From assembly GCA_934370925.1 (NCBI GenBank), contig CAKRNG010000005.1, positions 1-64,000 of the forward strand: a stretch of 64,000 bases of DNA. Reading direction: 5' to 3'. Source of the DNA: an uncultured Lacticaseibacillus sp. (lineage in GTDB: Bacteria > Bacillota > Bacilli > Lactobacillales > Lactobacillaceae). Position 1 is the first letter of the stretch. Each line of letters opens with the position of its first letter. The notes beneath the pieces are model-generated. The model worked only from the letters and a program-made list of their open reading frames with translations, was not told the origin of the DNA and made no database searches. Of the stretch, positions 33,173 to 42,651 are shown one piece after another. The translations under genes were made by a program, and so were the position numbers.

Positions 33173-34939
33173 TTAGAGGGCGTTGGTAGCACCCTTGTAG
33201 ATGATACCGCGACGGGAGTCAACGGTAACCACCTGGCCGTCGCTGATAACGGTCGTTGCGTTTTCAGCACCAACAACAACAGGAATTCCCATTGCGATGC
33301 CGACAACAGCTGCGTGGCTCGTAAGTCCACCAGCTTCAACAACAACAGCAGCAGCCTTTTCGATAGCTGGAAGGTAATCCTTGTCCGTGGTCTTAACAAC
33401 CAGAACGTCACCCTTCTGCATCTTAGCAACAGCTTCGCCAGCGGTAGCAGCAACAACTGCCTTACCAACTGTCGTCTGGTCGCCAACACCGGAACCAGAA
33501 GTCAGCTTGGAGCCGATCATCTGAACCTTCATTACGTTGGTTGTACCAGTTTCACCAACTGGAACACCAGCAGTGATGAGGATGAGGTCGCCTTCTTCTG
33601 CAAAGCCAAGGTCTGTTGCGGTCTTGGTTGCAAGTTCGAACATGTCATCCGTAGAACCTGGCTTTTCAGAAACAACTGGGTAAACACCCCAGTTGATCAT
33701 GAGGCCGCGACGTGTGATGTCATCAAAGGTGATGGCAAGGATGTCAGCCTTAGGACGGTACTTGCTGATCATACGTGCAGTGTAGCCGGAGTTCGTTGCA
33801 GCAACGATGGTCTTAACGCCAAGGTTACGTGCAGTGTGAGCAACAGCCTGACCAACAGATTCCGTAACGGACTGGTTGGCGTAGTTCTTCAGGGCAAATG
33901 CGTCCTGATCGGTCATTGCCTTTTCGGTGTATTCGTTGATACGGGACATTGCTGCGACAGATTCAACAGGGTAGTCACCGTTAGCAGATTCACCAGAAAG
34001 CATGGTTGCGTCGGTACCATCGAATACGGCGTTTGCAACGTCGTTAACTTCGGCACGGGTAGGACGTGGGTTTTCCTGCATGGAGTCAAGCATCTGGGTA
34101 GCCGTGATAACTGGCTTGCCAAGAGCGTTGCACTTGCGGATAAGGTCCTTCTGAACGATTGGCACATGTTCGAATGGGATTTCGACACCCATGTCCCCAC
34201 GAGCAATCATCAGACCATCGGAAACCTTCATGATATCGTCAATGTTGTCGATACCTTCCTGTGATTCGATCTTAGGGAAAATCTGAACGTATTCAGCGTG
34301 CTTTTCTTCGAGCAGTTCACGAATGTCAAGAACATCCTGAGGCTTACGAACGAAGGAAGCAGCGATGAAGTTGATACCCTGGTCAAGACCGAAACGAATG
34401 TCATCAGCATCCTTTTCAGTGATACCAGGCAGGTTGATGGAAACGCCAGGTGCGTTAACACCCTTACGGCTACCGAGAATACCATCGTTCTGAACGGTGG
34501 TAACGAGTTCGCGGTTTGCTTCATCCTTTTCGGTGATGAGAACGTCAATCAGTCCATCATCGAAGAGTACGTGGCCACCCACGTGCGTGTCATCGTAAAG
34601 GCCTGGGTAGGTAACAGCAATCTTTTCCTTGTTACCATCGAGGGATTCGTCCATAGAGATACGGAGAACGTCTCCGGTGTGAAGTTCAATCTTGTGGTTA
34701 GGTGTGTCCTGAACTGTGGTACGGATTTCCGCACCCTTCGTGTCCAAGAGAATACCAACCGTCTTACCGGTGATCTTTTCAGCTTCGTGAACCATCGTCA
34801 TACGGGACAAGTGTTCTTCGTGGTCACCGTGTGAGAAGTTGAAGCGGAAGACGTTTGCACCTGATTCAATCAACTTAACGATTGTTTCGGTTGAGTTACT
34901 TGCAGGTCCAAGCGTGCTGACGATCTTGGTCTTTTTCAT
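33173..34939 (-). CDS. pyk: Pyruvate kinase
   Basis: 588 aa, the long Bacilli form: catalytic A/B/C domains (1-470) with MKKTKIVSTLGPASNSTET, KIESQEGIDNIDDI and the MIARGDMGVEIPFE catalytic stretch, then a C-terminal PEP-utilising/His domain (about 480-588, GGLTSHAAVVGIAMGIPV). Makes ATP and pyruvate from PEP. Follows pfkA by 62 bp in the standard glycolytic operon. Confidence 0.97.
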   Translation of the reverse strand: MKKTKIVSTLGPASNSTETIVKLIESGANVFRFNFSHGDHEEHLSRMTMVHEAEKITGKTVGILLDTKGAEIRTTVQDTPNHKIELHTGDVLRISMDESLDGNKEKIAVTYPGLYDDTHVGGHVLFDDGLIDVLITEKDEANRELVTTVQNDGILGSRKGVNAPGVSINLPGITEKDADDIRFGLDQGINFIAASFVRKPQDVLDIRELLEEKHAEYVQIFPKIESQEGIDNIDDIMKVSDGLMIARGDMGVEIPFEHVPIVQKDLIRKCNALGKPVITATQMLDSMQENPRPTRAEVNDVANAVFDGTDATMLSGESANGDYPVESVAAMSRINEYTEKAMTDQDAFALKNYANQSVTESVGQAVAHTARNLGVKTIVAATNSGYTARMISKYRPKADILAITFDDITRRGLMINWGVYPVVSEKPGSTDDMFELATKTATDLGFAEEGDLILITAGVPVGETGTTNVMKVQMIGSKLTSGSGVGDQTTVGKAVVAATAGEAVAKMQKGDVLVVKTTDKDYLPAIEKAAAVVVEAGGLTSHAAVVGIAMGIPVVVGAENATTVISDGQVVTVDSRRGIIYKGATNAL

Positions 34940-35001
34940 GAAAGAAAACGCTCCTTTAAAAATGTGTTTTTTTTAAACAATAGTACCCAATAAGTTAATG
35001 A

Positions 35002-35970
<969 letters not shown>

Positions 35971-36073
35971 TCACGTGATTACTCGTGGATCACTCGTTCG
36001 TTCCACACAAGAATTAGCTTAACACTTTTCAGAAATAAAGTCGCGCAAATTTATGACAATTCTAACGTCATTC

Positions 36074-39000
36074 TCACGCAATCGTCGGCTTCTGAATGAC
36101 GACTGCGTTTTCACCAAGTAAATCCTTCAATATCCGCTCCATATCGGCACTGAGTGTAACGGCATAGCGTTCTCCAAGTAAAACTGGTTTTCCATTGGTC
36201 ACGACAATTACCTGCGTCCGCCCGTGGTGATTCATAAGGGTTCGTAAAACACTTTTTTTCATATTTACATCTGGATTTTCGCCAAGATTCAGAAACAAGC
36301 GGTCTGGAAGTGACGCCACAACCTTGACAGCCTCCCGAATCGTCCGCGCAACGAAGCGTGGTTCGGCTTGCGTACTCCCCCGATCCAGTTCAATTGTCAT
36401 GAGATAGATGGCACCAGGCGTGAGTGTCCCCGCCTGAAGATACTGTTGCGGGAAGACCGTCACTTCCGCAGTAGCAGTGGCATCTTGCACCGTCAGGAAG
36501 GCCATCTTGGTCCCCTTTTTTGTTGTAATCACCCGGCTATCCGAAATCACCACAAGTATCTGTGCGCGTCCCTTAACCGTGGTTAACGGGTCAATTTGGT
36601 AGAAAGATTTAAGCACCGCAAACCGATCAACTGGATGCCCCGCTAAATAATAGCCCAGCTTATCCGCCGTCATCGCGTCACAGGCCGCTTGCGTCATATC
36701 GGGAACATCGGGATCACTCGGCCAGACTGCTGCAAGTAATTGCGCATCACCACCCGCTAAGTTAACCGCGTCTAGCATCCCCGCGAGTCCCGCGATGAGG
36801 TGGGCCCGATTTCGCGCGAATTGATCGAACGCTCCCGCCTGCGCCAACGGTAAGAGGCCACCCTCATTTCTAATCGCAGGTGCAAGCGCAAGCAAAAACG
36901 CCTGCATCGATGGCCAAGGCGTGTCACCGCGCGCAGCAATCACGCCTTCACTCACATCACGGCGTAACCCTTTAATCGCATTCAGACCCACCCGGATTTT
37001 TCCCTTTACGATCCGATAGCCCCGCGTTGATGCGTTGATATCTGGTGGCAGTAGTTTGACCCCTGCCGTCTTGGCTTCGCTCACGAAAATTTGCGTTTTT
37101 CCCTGATTGCCCAGATTGGCGTTCAGTTGCACCGCATAAAAAGCCGCGGGGTAATGCTGCTTGATGAATGCCATCCAAAAAGCAAGTACCCCGTACGCAA
37201 CGGCATGACTCCGGTTGAACCCATACCCCGCAAATTTCTCAATGTCCGAATAGATTTCTTTGGCGTCAGCCGCCGAAACCCCGCGTTCAGCGGCACCCGC
37301 AACAAATGTGGTCAATCCTGCATCAATAACCGCCTGCTTCTTCTTACTCATGGCGCGGCGTAAGTCATCGGCGGCGGCCAGACTCATCCCCCCAACCACG
37401 TTCGCAACTTGCATCACTTGTTCTTGGTAAACAATAATGCCGTACGTGGGTGCCAAAAGTGGTTCAAGCAACGGGGTGGCGTACGCAACTTGCTGGCGAC
37501 CATGAAGGCGGTCCGCAAATTCATCAATATATTGCATTGGACCCGGGCGATACAGAGCAGCTGTCGCCACCACATCCCCGAATGACTCAGGGTGAACTTT
37601 CCGCAAAACGCTGCGCATCGGGCGACTTTCAAATTGAAAAATTCCGACCGTGTTCCCGTCCGCAAAAAGACGAAGCGTTTCGGAATCATCTAACGGAATC
37701 GCATCTAAGTTAAACGCGGTGTTGAACTGACGGCGCACAAAGTTTTGCATTTGCGTCAACATGCTCAGCGTCCGCAACCCTAAAATATCAATCTTCAACA
37801 GACCCAGTCGTTCAACGTATTCTTTCGTCACCTGCGTCTGAACCCCAATGCCGACGCCGCTCTTCTGAAGACCAATCACATCGGTCATTGCTTCTGAGGA
37901 TAAAACAATTCCCGCCGCGTGCGTCGTCACCGTACGCGGCAAGCCAACCATATTGGCCGCCACTTGCAAAACTGCCGCTACCTGCACCTCATCACGCTGC
38001 ATATCCCGTAAGCGCTGGTTCGCTGCCAATGCCTCGGCAATCGTTTCGGCCTTGCTTGGAATCTCCCCCGCAAGCTGGTCGATGGCGTAACTCGCCATCC
38101 CCATTACCTTCGCCGCATCACGCACGGCTTGGCGGGGGCCAAACGTCCCAGTCGCCATGATTTGCGCGGTGTGTGTGTTGCCGTATTTTTCCTGCACGTA
38201 TGCCAACACTTCCGCACGGCGGTCATCCTGCACATCAATGTCAATATCAGGCATCTGCCCCCGGTTCGGGTTGAGGAACCGTTCGAAAAGTAACCCGTAC
38301 GTTAACGGATCAACGGCCGTGATGCCCAACGCGAACGCCACTAGGGATCCAGCGGCTGACCCACGCCCTGGCCCCGTCATAATTCCTTGGTTGTTAACCG
38401 CCTGGATAATGTCCTGCACAATTAAGAAGTAATCAGCAAATCCCATCTGGTCGATTACACCCAATTCGTAATCCAACCGTTCCTGGTAAGCAGCCGGCAG
38501 CGTCGGCCCAACCTGTCGCTGTAGTCCCGCAACGGCGAGTTCCCGTAAGTACTGCGCGTTCGTCGTTGCTTCGGGAAGCGGAAATGCGGGTAACTCAGGA
38601 TGGCGAACCGGCAATGTCACGTCACACCGGTCAACCAGTGCCATCGTCCCCGCAACGGCCGCGCCAAAACCCGCGTTCTCCAACACATCCACGAACATTT
38701 GCCGTTCAGGAAGCCTGTAATCAATCACGTCATCCGTCACTTGGCTTAACTTTTGGTCATCATGAATTGCGGTCAACACCCGCCGCAACTGCCCATCCGC
38801 TTCAGTCAGTTCGCGCACATCGCCAAGCATCACCGCATGCCAACCATGAATCTCCGCAAATTGGATGAGCGCTGGATCTGCTTGCAAATTTGCAAGACCA
38901 ATATTGAAGCTTGCAGGCGCTTTTGCCAAAATGTGTGCGGCAACCTGCGCTGCTTCGTTGCCATCGCCCTGCGCGAAGGCTTGTTCAACCGCCCCCTGTT

Positions 39001-39346
39001 CAGTCGTGATGACGGCTAACCCGGTAAAATCTGGTAATTCAGCCAACGTCTGGTGATCAAACTGAACGGCGGTGCTAATTTTTTGCAACTGTTCATAGCC
39101 CTGGAGATTTTCTGCAATCAGGACCATTTGATCGTCTTCTAGTGATAACTGCATCCCCAGCAACGGCTTGATGCCCGCCTGCTGGGCTGCATCGTAGAAC
39201 GCCACTAAGTTATAAACGACATTCACGTCCGTCAACGCCATTGCGTCGTAGCCATTTTCTTTCGTTGCGCGCACTAAATCGGCCACCCGAATCGGGCTAG
39301 CCAATAATGTTCCGCTTGAAATCACTCGTAGTTGCGTAAAGCTCAT
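36074..39346 (-). CDS. dnaE: DNA polymerase III alpha subunit, DnaE type
   Basis: 1090 aa. N-terminal PHP domain is degenerate: the HxH metal motif is replaced by QLRVISSGTLL, as in Firmicute DnaE. The palm has PDIDIDVQDDRR near residue 350; fingers GPGRGSAAGSLVAFALGI; then tandem HhH and an OB fold (ILVVISDSRVITTKKGTKMA). In Gram-positives DnaE extends primers before PolC. A TATAAT at 39367-39372 may serve as its promoter. Confidence 0.97.
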   Translation of the reverse strand: MSFTQLRVISSGTLLASPIRVADLVRATKENGYDAMALTDVNVVYNLVAFYDAAQQAGIKPLLGMQLSLEDDQMVLIAENLQGYEQLQKISTAVQFDHQTLAELPDFTGLAVITTEQGAVEQAFAQGDGNEAAQVAAHILAKAPASFNIGLANLQADPALIQFAEIHGWHAVMLGDVRELTEADGQLRRVLTAIHDDQKLSQVTDDVIDYRLPERQMFVDVLENAGFGAAVAGTMALVDRCDVTLPVRHPELPAFPLPEATTNAQYLRELAVAGLQRQVGPTLPAAYQERLDYELGVIDQMGFADYFLIVQDIIQAVNNQGIMTGPGRGSAAGSLVAFALGITAVDPLTYGLLFERFLNPNRGQMPDIDIDVQDDRRAEVLAYVQEKYGNTHTAQIMATGTFGPRQAVRDAAKVMGMASYAIDQLAGEIPSKAETIAEALAANQRLRDMQRDEVQVAAVLQVAANMVGLPRTVTTHAAGIVLSSEAMTDVIGLQKSGVGIGVQTQVTKEYVERLGLLKIDILGLRTLSMLTQMQNFVRRQFNTAFNLDAIPLDDSETLRLFADGNTVGIFQFESRPMRSVLRKVHPESFGDVVATAALYRPGPMQYIDEFADRLHGRQQVAYATPLLEPLLAPTYGIIVYQEQVMQVANVVGGMSLAAADDLRRAMSKKKQAVIDAGLTTFVAGAAERGVSAADAKEIYSDIEKFAGYGFNRSHAVAYGVLAFWMAFIKQHYPAAFYAVQLNANLGNQGKTQIFVSEAKTAGVKLLPPDINASTRGYRIVKGKIRVGLNAIKGLRRDVSEGVIAARGDTPWPSMQAFLLALAPAIRNEGGLLPLAQAGAFDQFARNRAHLIAGLAGMLDAVNLAGGDAQLLAAVWPSDPDVPDMTQAACDAMTADKLGYYLAGHPVDRFAVLKSFYQIDPLTTVKGRAQILVVISDSRVITTKKGTKMAFLTVQDATATAEVTVFPQQYLQAGTLTPGAIYLMTIELDRGSTQAEPRFVARTIREAVKVVASLPDRLFLNLGENPDVNMKKSVLRTLMNHHGRTQVIVVTNGKPVLLGERYAVTLSADMERILKDLLGENAVVIQKPTIA

Positions 39347-39417
39347 CGCGTTCCACCTCGTTGTCCATTATAGCCTAATTCCCCATTTCACCATGACGAA
39401 AATTAACGACTGTTCAT

Positions 39418-39445
39418 TTGCATTCGCAAAATTACGTGGTAAGAT
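39418..39445 (+). promoter_or_regulatory. yjzD promoter
   Basis: TTGCAT (39418-39423), 16 bp, TAAGAT (39440-39445), divergent from dnaE. Confidence 0.6.
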
Positions 39446-39451
39446 TACCCA

Positions 39452-39601
39452 GAAGTGGATTAATGCCACACATGTTTTCATGCATCGGCGTCCCCATCGC
39501 GCTTGCCTGACTCCCTGACATGGGATGTTGACAACCAATACCCGCAGATGATTTGTGCTGCTGGGTAAGGGGCACCAAAAGCAAAGAAAGGACGAATTCA
39601 C
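39452..39601 (+). promoter_or_regulatory. Structured 5' leader of yjzD
   Basis: About 150 nt before a 60-codon gene. TACCCGCAG (39539-39547) pairs with CTGC-GGGTA (39558-39567, one bulge), while TTACCCAG at 39445-39452 could compete for CTGGGTAA. GTGG/CCAC (39455 region) and GGCGTCCCCAT/ATGGGATG pairings are also possible. No known riboswitch is recognised. Confidence 0.35.
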
Positions 39602-39784
39602 ATGCGCTATGTTGTTACACTTTTCTGGGGACTCATCCTCGGACAGCTTATGGGTTTTCTCGCTGGCGCGCTGACAAGCACCTCCTACGACCCTAAAACG
39701 ACGCTTATTTTCACGGTGGTCTTCATCATTATCTTGTTCGTGATTCCACCAATCCTAAAGCATTTCGATACTCAGGCTGAATAA
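39602..39784 (+). CDS. YjzD-like (DUF2929) small membrane protein
   Basis: 60 aa with two membrane helices (about 4-25 and 33-52) and little else, matching the DUF2929/YjzD family, which is usually next to dnaE in lactobacilli. Function unknown. AAAGGA lies 8 nt before the ATG. Confidence 0.8.
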   Translation: MRYVVTLFWGLILGQLMGFLAGALTSTSYDPKTTLIFTVVFIIILFVIPPILKHFDTQAE

Positions 39785-39859
39785 GCCACTCAGGGATGGT
39801 TGCCACGTGCAATCATCCTTTTTTTATACGGTGCACCATTAGCCAGCACGCACGACCAA

Positions 39860-39914
39860 CAAGAAAAGCGTTGCGGAAAAACCCTGAATTGGATTTTCCG
39901 CAACGCTTTTCTTG
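39860..39914. terminator. Bidirectional terminator
   Basis: AAGAAAAGCGTTGCGGAAAA and its near-perfect complement, serving yjzD and the opposing lipoprotein gene. Confidence 0.92.
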
Positions 39915-39972
39915 TTATCTGGGTTAAACCGTGTGCGCCATGAGTCTAAGCACACGCGATGTCGCCGCCTCT

Positions 39973-40818
39973 TTATTTGGTGATGTAAATATACAGGTTA
40001 GTTGTTGAGTACCCCACATCGAACTTCACACCATTGCTCTTAATCGTGTCCATTGTCGTTTGTGAACTGTTCTGGTCCTTGATGGCCTTGGAGAACTTCT
40101 TCATTACCGTCTCAGCGTCCGCCCCAACCGCATTGCCTAAGAGCGCAAGGGTTGTTCCGAACGTTTTGGCCTTCTTGCTGTCCTTCAGAATCTTTACGGG
40201 CACAATGAGCGCAAATCCGACGAGTTCATCATTCGCCACATTGGCACGAACAATGGCGTTATCGTTTTTCAGCACCTGAGAAATACCGTCTTTTGCGTTC
40301 AGGTCAAGTTGCTGATCCTTAGTGGCTTTCGTTGCTGCCGCATATTTCGCCTGCAGTTCCTTCGCCTGTGTTGCCATCGCCATTTGTTCCGCCGGCGTCA
40401 TCTTGGCAATCTCGGCCTTGGTTGGCTGCTTGGCCTGCAACTGCTTCTGAATGGATGCGGGTAATGCGCTCCCGATTACCGCCTGATTGTAGGCCGTTGC
40501 TGCCTTTTTATAGTTGCCCAACGTCTTGGCCGCCGCAATCGACACGGTTTGCTTCTGGCTCTCCGCCGTCAAGTGCACCGTCTGCTTCTTGTCCGTCATT
40601 GGCAACGTAATGGCAAAGGTCCCACCATTTGCCTTCACCTTTCCTGTTGTGCCGCCAACCGTGTACGTCACCTTGTCAGCACCACTCACATCGCCCTTCA
40701 CAATCGCAACAAGGCCACTCTGCTTGTACGTTGTCTTGGTCGTCGTCAACTTGTTCCCACACGCCGTCAAGGTCAGCAATACGCCGAGCCCCATCACGGC
40801 CGTCAAAAGTTTCTTCAT
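39973..40818 (-). CDS. Lipoprotein of unknown function
   Basis: 281 aa. Type II signal peptide MKKLLTAVMGLGVLLTLTAC with the lipobox LTAC/G, so it is lipidated and held on the outer membrane face. An Ig-like beta region (VTYTVGGTTGKVKANGG) comes first, then a Lys/Gln/Ala-rich helical stretch near 130-185, then a mixed domain. ATG 40818 is chosen because it begins the signal peptide; its ribosome site is weak. No function can be assigned. Confidence 0.75.
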   Translation of the reverse strand: MKKLLTAVMGLGVLLTLTACGNKLTTTKTTYKQSGLVAIVKGDVSGADKVTYTVGGTTGKVKANGGTFAITLPMTDKKQTVHLTAESQKQTVSIAAAKTLGNYKKAATAYNQAVIGSALPASIQKQLQAKQPTKAEIAKMTPAEQMAMATQAKELQAKYAAATKATKDQQLDLNAKDGISQVLKNDNAIVRANVANDELVGFALIVPVKILKDSKKAKTFGTTLALLGNAVGADAETVMKKFSKAIKDQNSSQTTMDTIKSNGVKFDVGYSTTNLYIYITK

Positions 40819-40930
40819 TTCTTCGTAACCATCCTTAAAATCATCATTATCAGTCGGCAATCATCGGCTAAACTAACAACCACCGGCAATCTGAGCACCA
40901 GTCTATCGCCTCGACGACTTTCATGCAAGC

Positions 40931-40970
40931 AAAAAGTGACTCGGTGTCACATTTCGACCGAATCACTTTT
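40931..40970 (-). terminator. Terminator of the DUF1836 gene
   Basis: AAAGTGATTCGGT...ACCGAGTCACTTTTT on the minus strand, overlapping the stop codon by 2 nt. Confidence 0.85.
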
Positions 40971-41523
40971 ACTTCTTTTTTTCGCTTGGTTTCGCCGGCG
41001 CGGTAATTCGCGTCATCGTTTCAACCAAAAGCTTCTGAATCACCGCGTTAATGGCAAGGTTGACCATGGCACTTTGAACCTTCGTGGTATCCCCTCGCGT
41101 CACACCGCTAATCACAACTTCCCCGCGAAAATCAGAACTTGCCTTCTGAATTGCCCCGGCAAACGCCAGAATAAACGCATCGTACGCCTGGTGTGGTGGC
41201 CGATTGAGCATTTGGTAACTAATCCCCGTCGCAATCGTATCGAGGCTAAAGACTGGCTTCAAAATCGCCACCACGATGACGTTCGCCAGCTGACTCCGCG
41301 AATACTTTTTCTTCGTGGGTGCTTTAATAATGCCCTTCTTCACGTAATTGTTCACCATCGTTGAGGTTAATTCCCCCAAACCAGCTGGAACCACCAGCTC
41401 GTTGGCAAATTGAACAACCTGATCCATGTAAAGGTCAAACTGTGGCAGGTCAGACCACCGCGGCCACTTGGTTGTTGCTAGCTTTGTTAGGTATGCATCA
41501 AACACTTCATCCGTCCCCATCAT
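40969..41523 (-). CDS. DUF1836 family protein
   Basis: 184 aa. The MVNNYVKKGIIKAPTKKKYSRSQLANVIVVAILK region is the DUF1836 signature and looks like a MerR-type winged helix, suggesting DNA binding; the rest is helical. Targets are unknown. GGAGG lies before ATG 41523. The repeat element starts 80 bp upstream. Confidence 0.8.
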   Translation of the reverse strand: MMGTDEVFDAYLTKLATTKWPRWSDLPQFDLYMDQVVQFANELVVPAGLGELTSTMVNNYVKKGIIKAPTKKKYSRSQLANVIVVAILKPVFSLDTIATGISYQMLNRPPHQAYDAFILAFAGAIQKASSDFRGEVVISGVTRGDTTKVQSAMVNLAINAVIQKLLVETMTRITAPAKPSEKKK

Positions 41524-41605
41524 TTCTAGCCTCCAATCTTGGTTTCATCACTATTCACATTATAACAGTTTATCTAGTTTTTAAAACCACGAAAGATAAT
41601 CAGGC

Positions 41606-42024
41606 GGCAGTTGTGGGAAAAACTTCAGCTCCGATTTTGGCGTGTCTCCAGTGGTGGGGCACGCATCCATAACTTCAGCCAAAGCCCGGCTGAAGTTATT
41701 CCAACTCGCTTTGAGCCTGTCAGGAAGCCCACCTGCCAGTCTCAAAGTCGTCCCGTATCTAGGCGGTAAACCGCCAAGATACCTTCACCACTTACGACAC
41801 CCCAAAACCTCCGCCGAACTTTCCCCCGCAACTGCCTACATCTTCCGCTAATCATCATTTTGCTTGAATGAAAAGATATTGACGCAACGTCGCTGTCGCT
41901 CCTTGCGTTGCATCCATTTGTTGATTGACAACCTTGATACTCGAGTGTTCAAGGTTATCAATCAAGCTTTAGTGAGCAAACCAACCCTCGATAAGACATT
42001 CGCGCGCAGCCGCGAATGTCCTGC
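41606..42024. repeat. Intergenic structured element, copy 1 (full)
   Basis: Two modules. Module 1 (41606-41836): arms 41606-41656 and 41786-41836 pair (GGCAGTTGTGGG... / ...CGCAACTGCC) around three hairpins: 41668-41699 (ATAACTTCAGCC / GGCTGAAGTTAT), 41709-41747 (CTTTGAG...CTCAAAG with inner CAGG/CCTG) and 41755-41782 (GTATCT-GGCGGT / ACCGCC-AGATAC). Module 2 (41837-42024): GCAACG...CGTTGC hairpin, a long palindrome at 41921-41965 and GACATTCGCG...CGCGAATGTC at 41995-42020. Copies 2-4 are at 47529, 53562 and 57743, all in the same orientation. Confidence 0.9.
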
Positions 42025-42049
42025 CTGAAAAGGTTTTTCTCTAAATAAA

Positions 42050-42282
42050 GAGGTGGGAGCGTGCCCGGTTTTTGGGCAGGCTGGCAACTTTTTAGACTTG
42101 CGGGAGCGCAGCGAGCCAAGGCTAAAAAGTTAGGTGGAAGACGCGTCAGCGGCTGGAACCGGCCACACCACGTTCCGGCCCTCATAAGCCCGCAACGGAG
42201 ACCACCAGTACGTACCGGCCTTTTCCGCACCCATAAGCCCGCAACGGAGACCGCCAGTACGCACCGGCCAGTCCGTTGCAAA
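42050..42282. repeat. Palindromes and two 49-bp tandem units
   Basis: AACTTTTTAG and CTAAAAAGTT enclose a GC-rich loop near 42088-42132. Then CATAAGCCCGCAACGGAGAC... is repeated at 42183-42220 and 42232-42269 (38 bp shared, period 49). A fragment CACCAGTACGCACCGGCC recurs at 47971-47988 after copy 2 of the large element. No gene seen. Confidence 0.75.
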
Positions 42283-42290
42283 GTGAAGGG

Positions 42291-42331
42291 CAAAAAAAAA
42301 GTACAGCAACGATGACGTTGGTGTACTTCCT
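42291..42331 (-). terminator. Terminator of rpmF
   Basis: GTACACCAACG-TCAT-CGTTGCTGTAC followed by nine T residues on the minus strand. Confidence 0.92.
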
Positions 42332-42337
42332 TCTTAA

Positions 42338-42526
42338 TTAAGCGTTAGCGTCTGACTTAACGTCAACCACTTGTTCGCCCTTGTAAAAGCCCTTAGGGGA
42401 AACGTGGTGGGATACGCGGTATTCGCCGGTCGTTGCATCAAAGTGCAAGTTTGGCACATTAAGCTTGATGTGACCACGGCGCATGCGCTTCTTGGTCTTT
42501 GAAGTTCTGCGTGCTGGAACTGCCAT
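42338..42526 (-). CDS. rpmF: 50S ribosomal protein L32
   Basis: 62 aa: [19 protein letters not shown] is the invariant L32 start. No cysteines are present, so this is the zinc-free (C-minus) form. It stands alone, without yceD upstream, and has its own terminator. Confidence 0.97.
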   Translation of the reverse strand: MAVPARRTSKTKKRMRRGHIKLNVPNLHFDATTGEYRVSHHVSPKGFYKGEQVVDVKSDANA

Positions 42527-42651
42527 GTTTATTAACTCCTTTATTACTCGGATTTCCTTTTAACTATACAGGACTTTTCAAAAAATGCAAGGTCAATCCG
42601 TGTAAACACGCGGATTCTCACACTTTAAACGCGATTAAATCGCCTGCGTAA

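Noticed and set aside
33150..33176. CcpA cre site at the end of pyk
   Set aside because: The palindrome has two extra central bases compared with cre and lies at the 3' end, not near the pfkA promoter.
41606..42024. Group II intron, GOLLD or IS200/IS605 guide-type RNA as explanation of the four-copy element
   Set aside because: No reverse transcriptase or TnpA/TnpB gene is adjacent, the length is about 420 bp, and no intron domain V or GOLLD-like tRNA context was seen.
42183..42269. CRISPR-like repeats
   Set aside because: Only two units, 38 of 49 bp shared, leaving about 11 bp between them; no cas genes and no spacer series.
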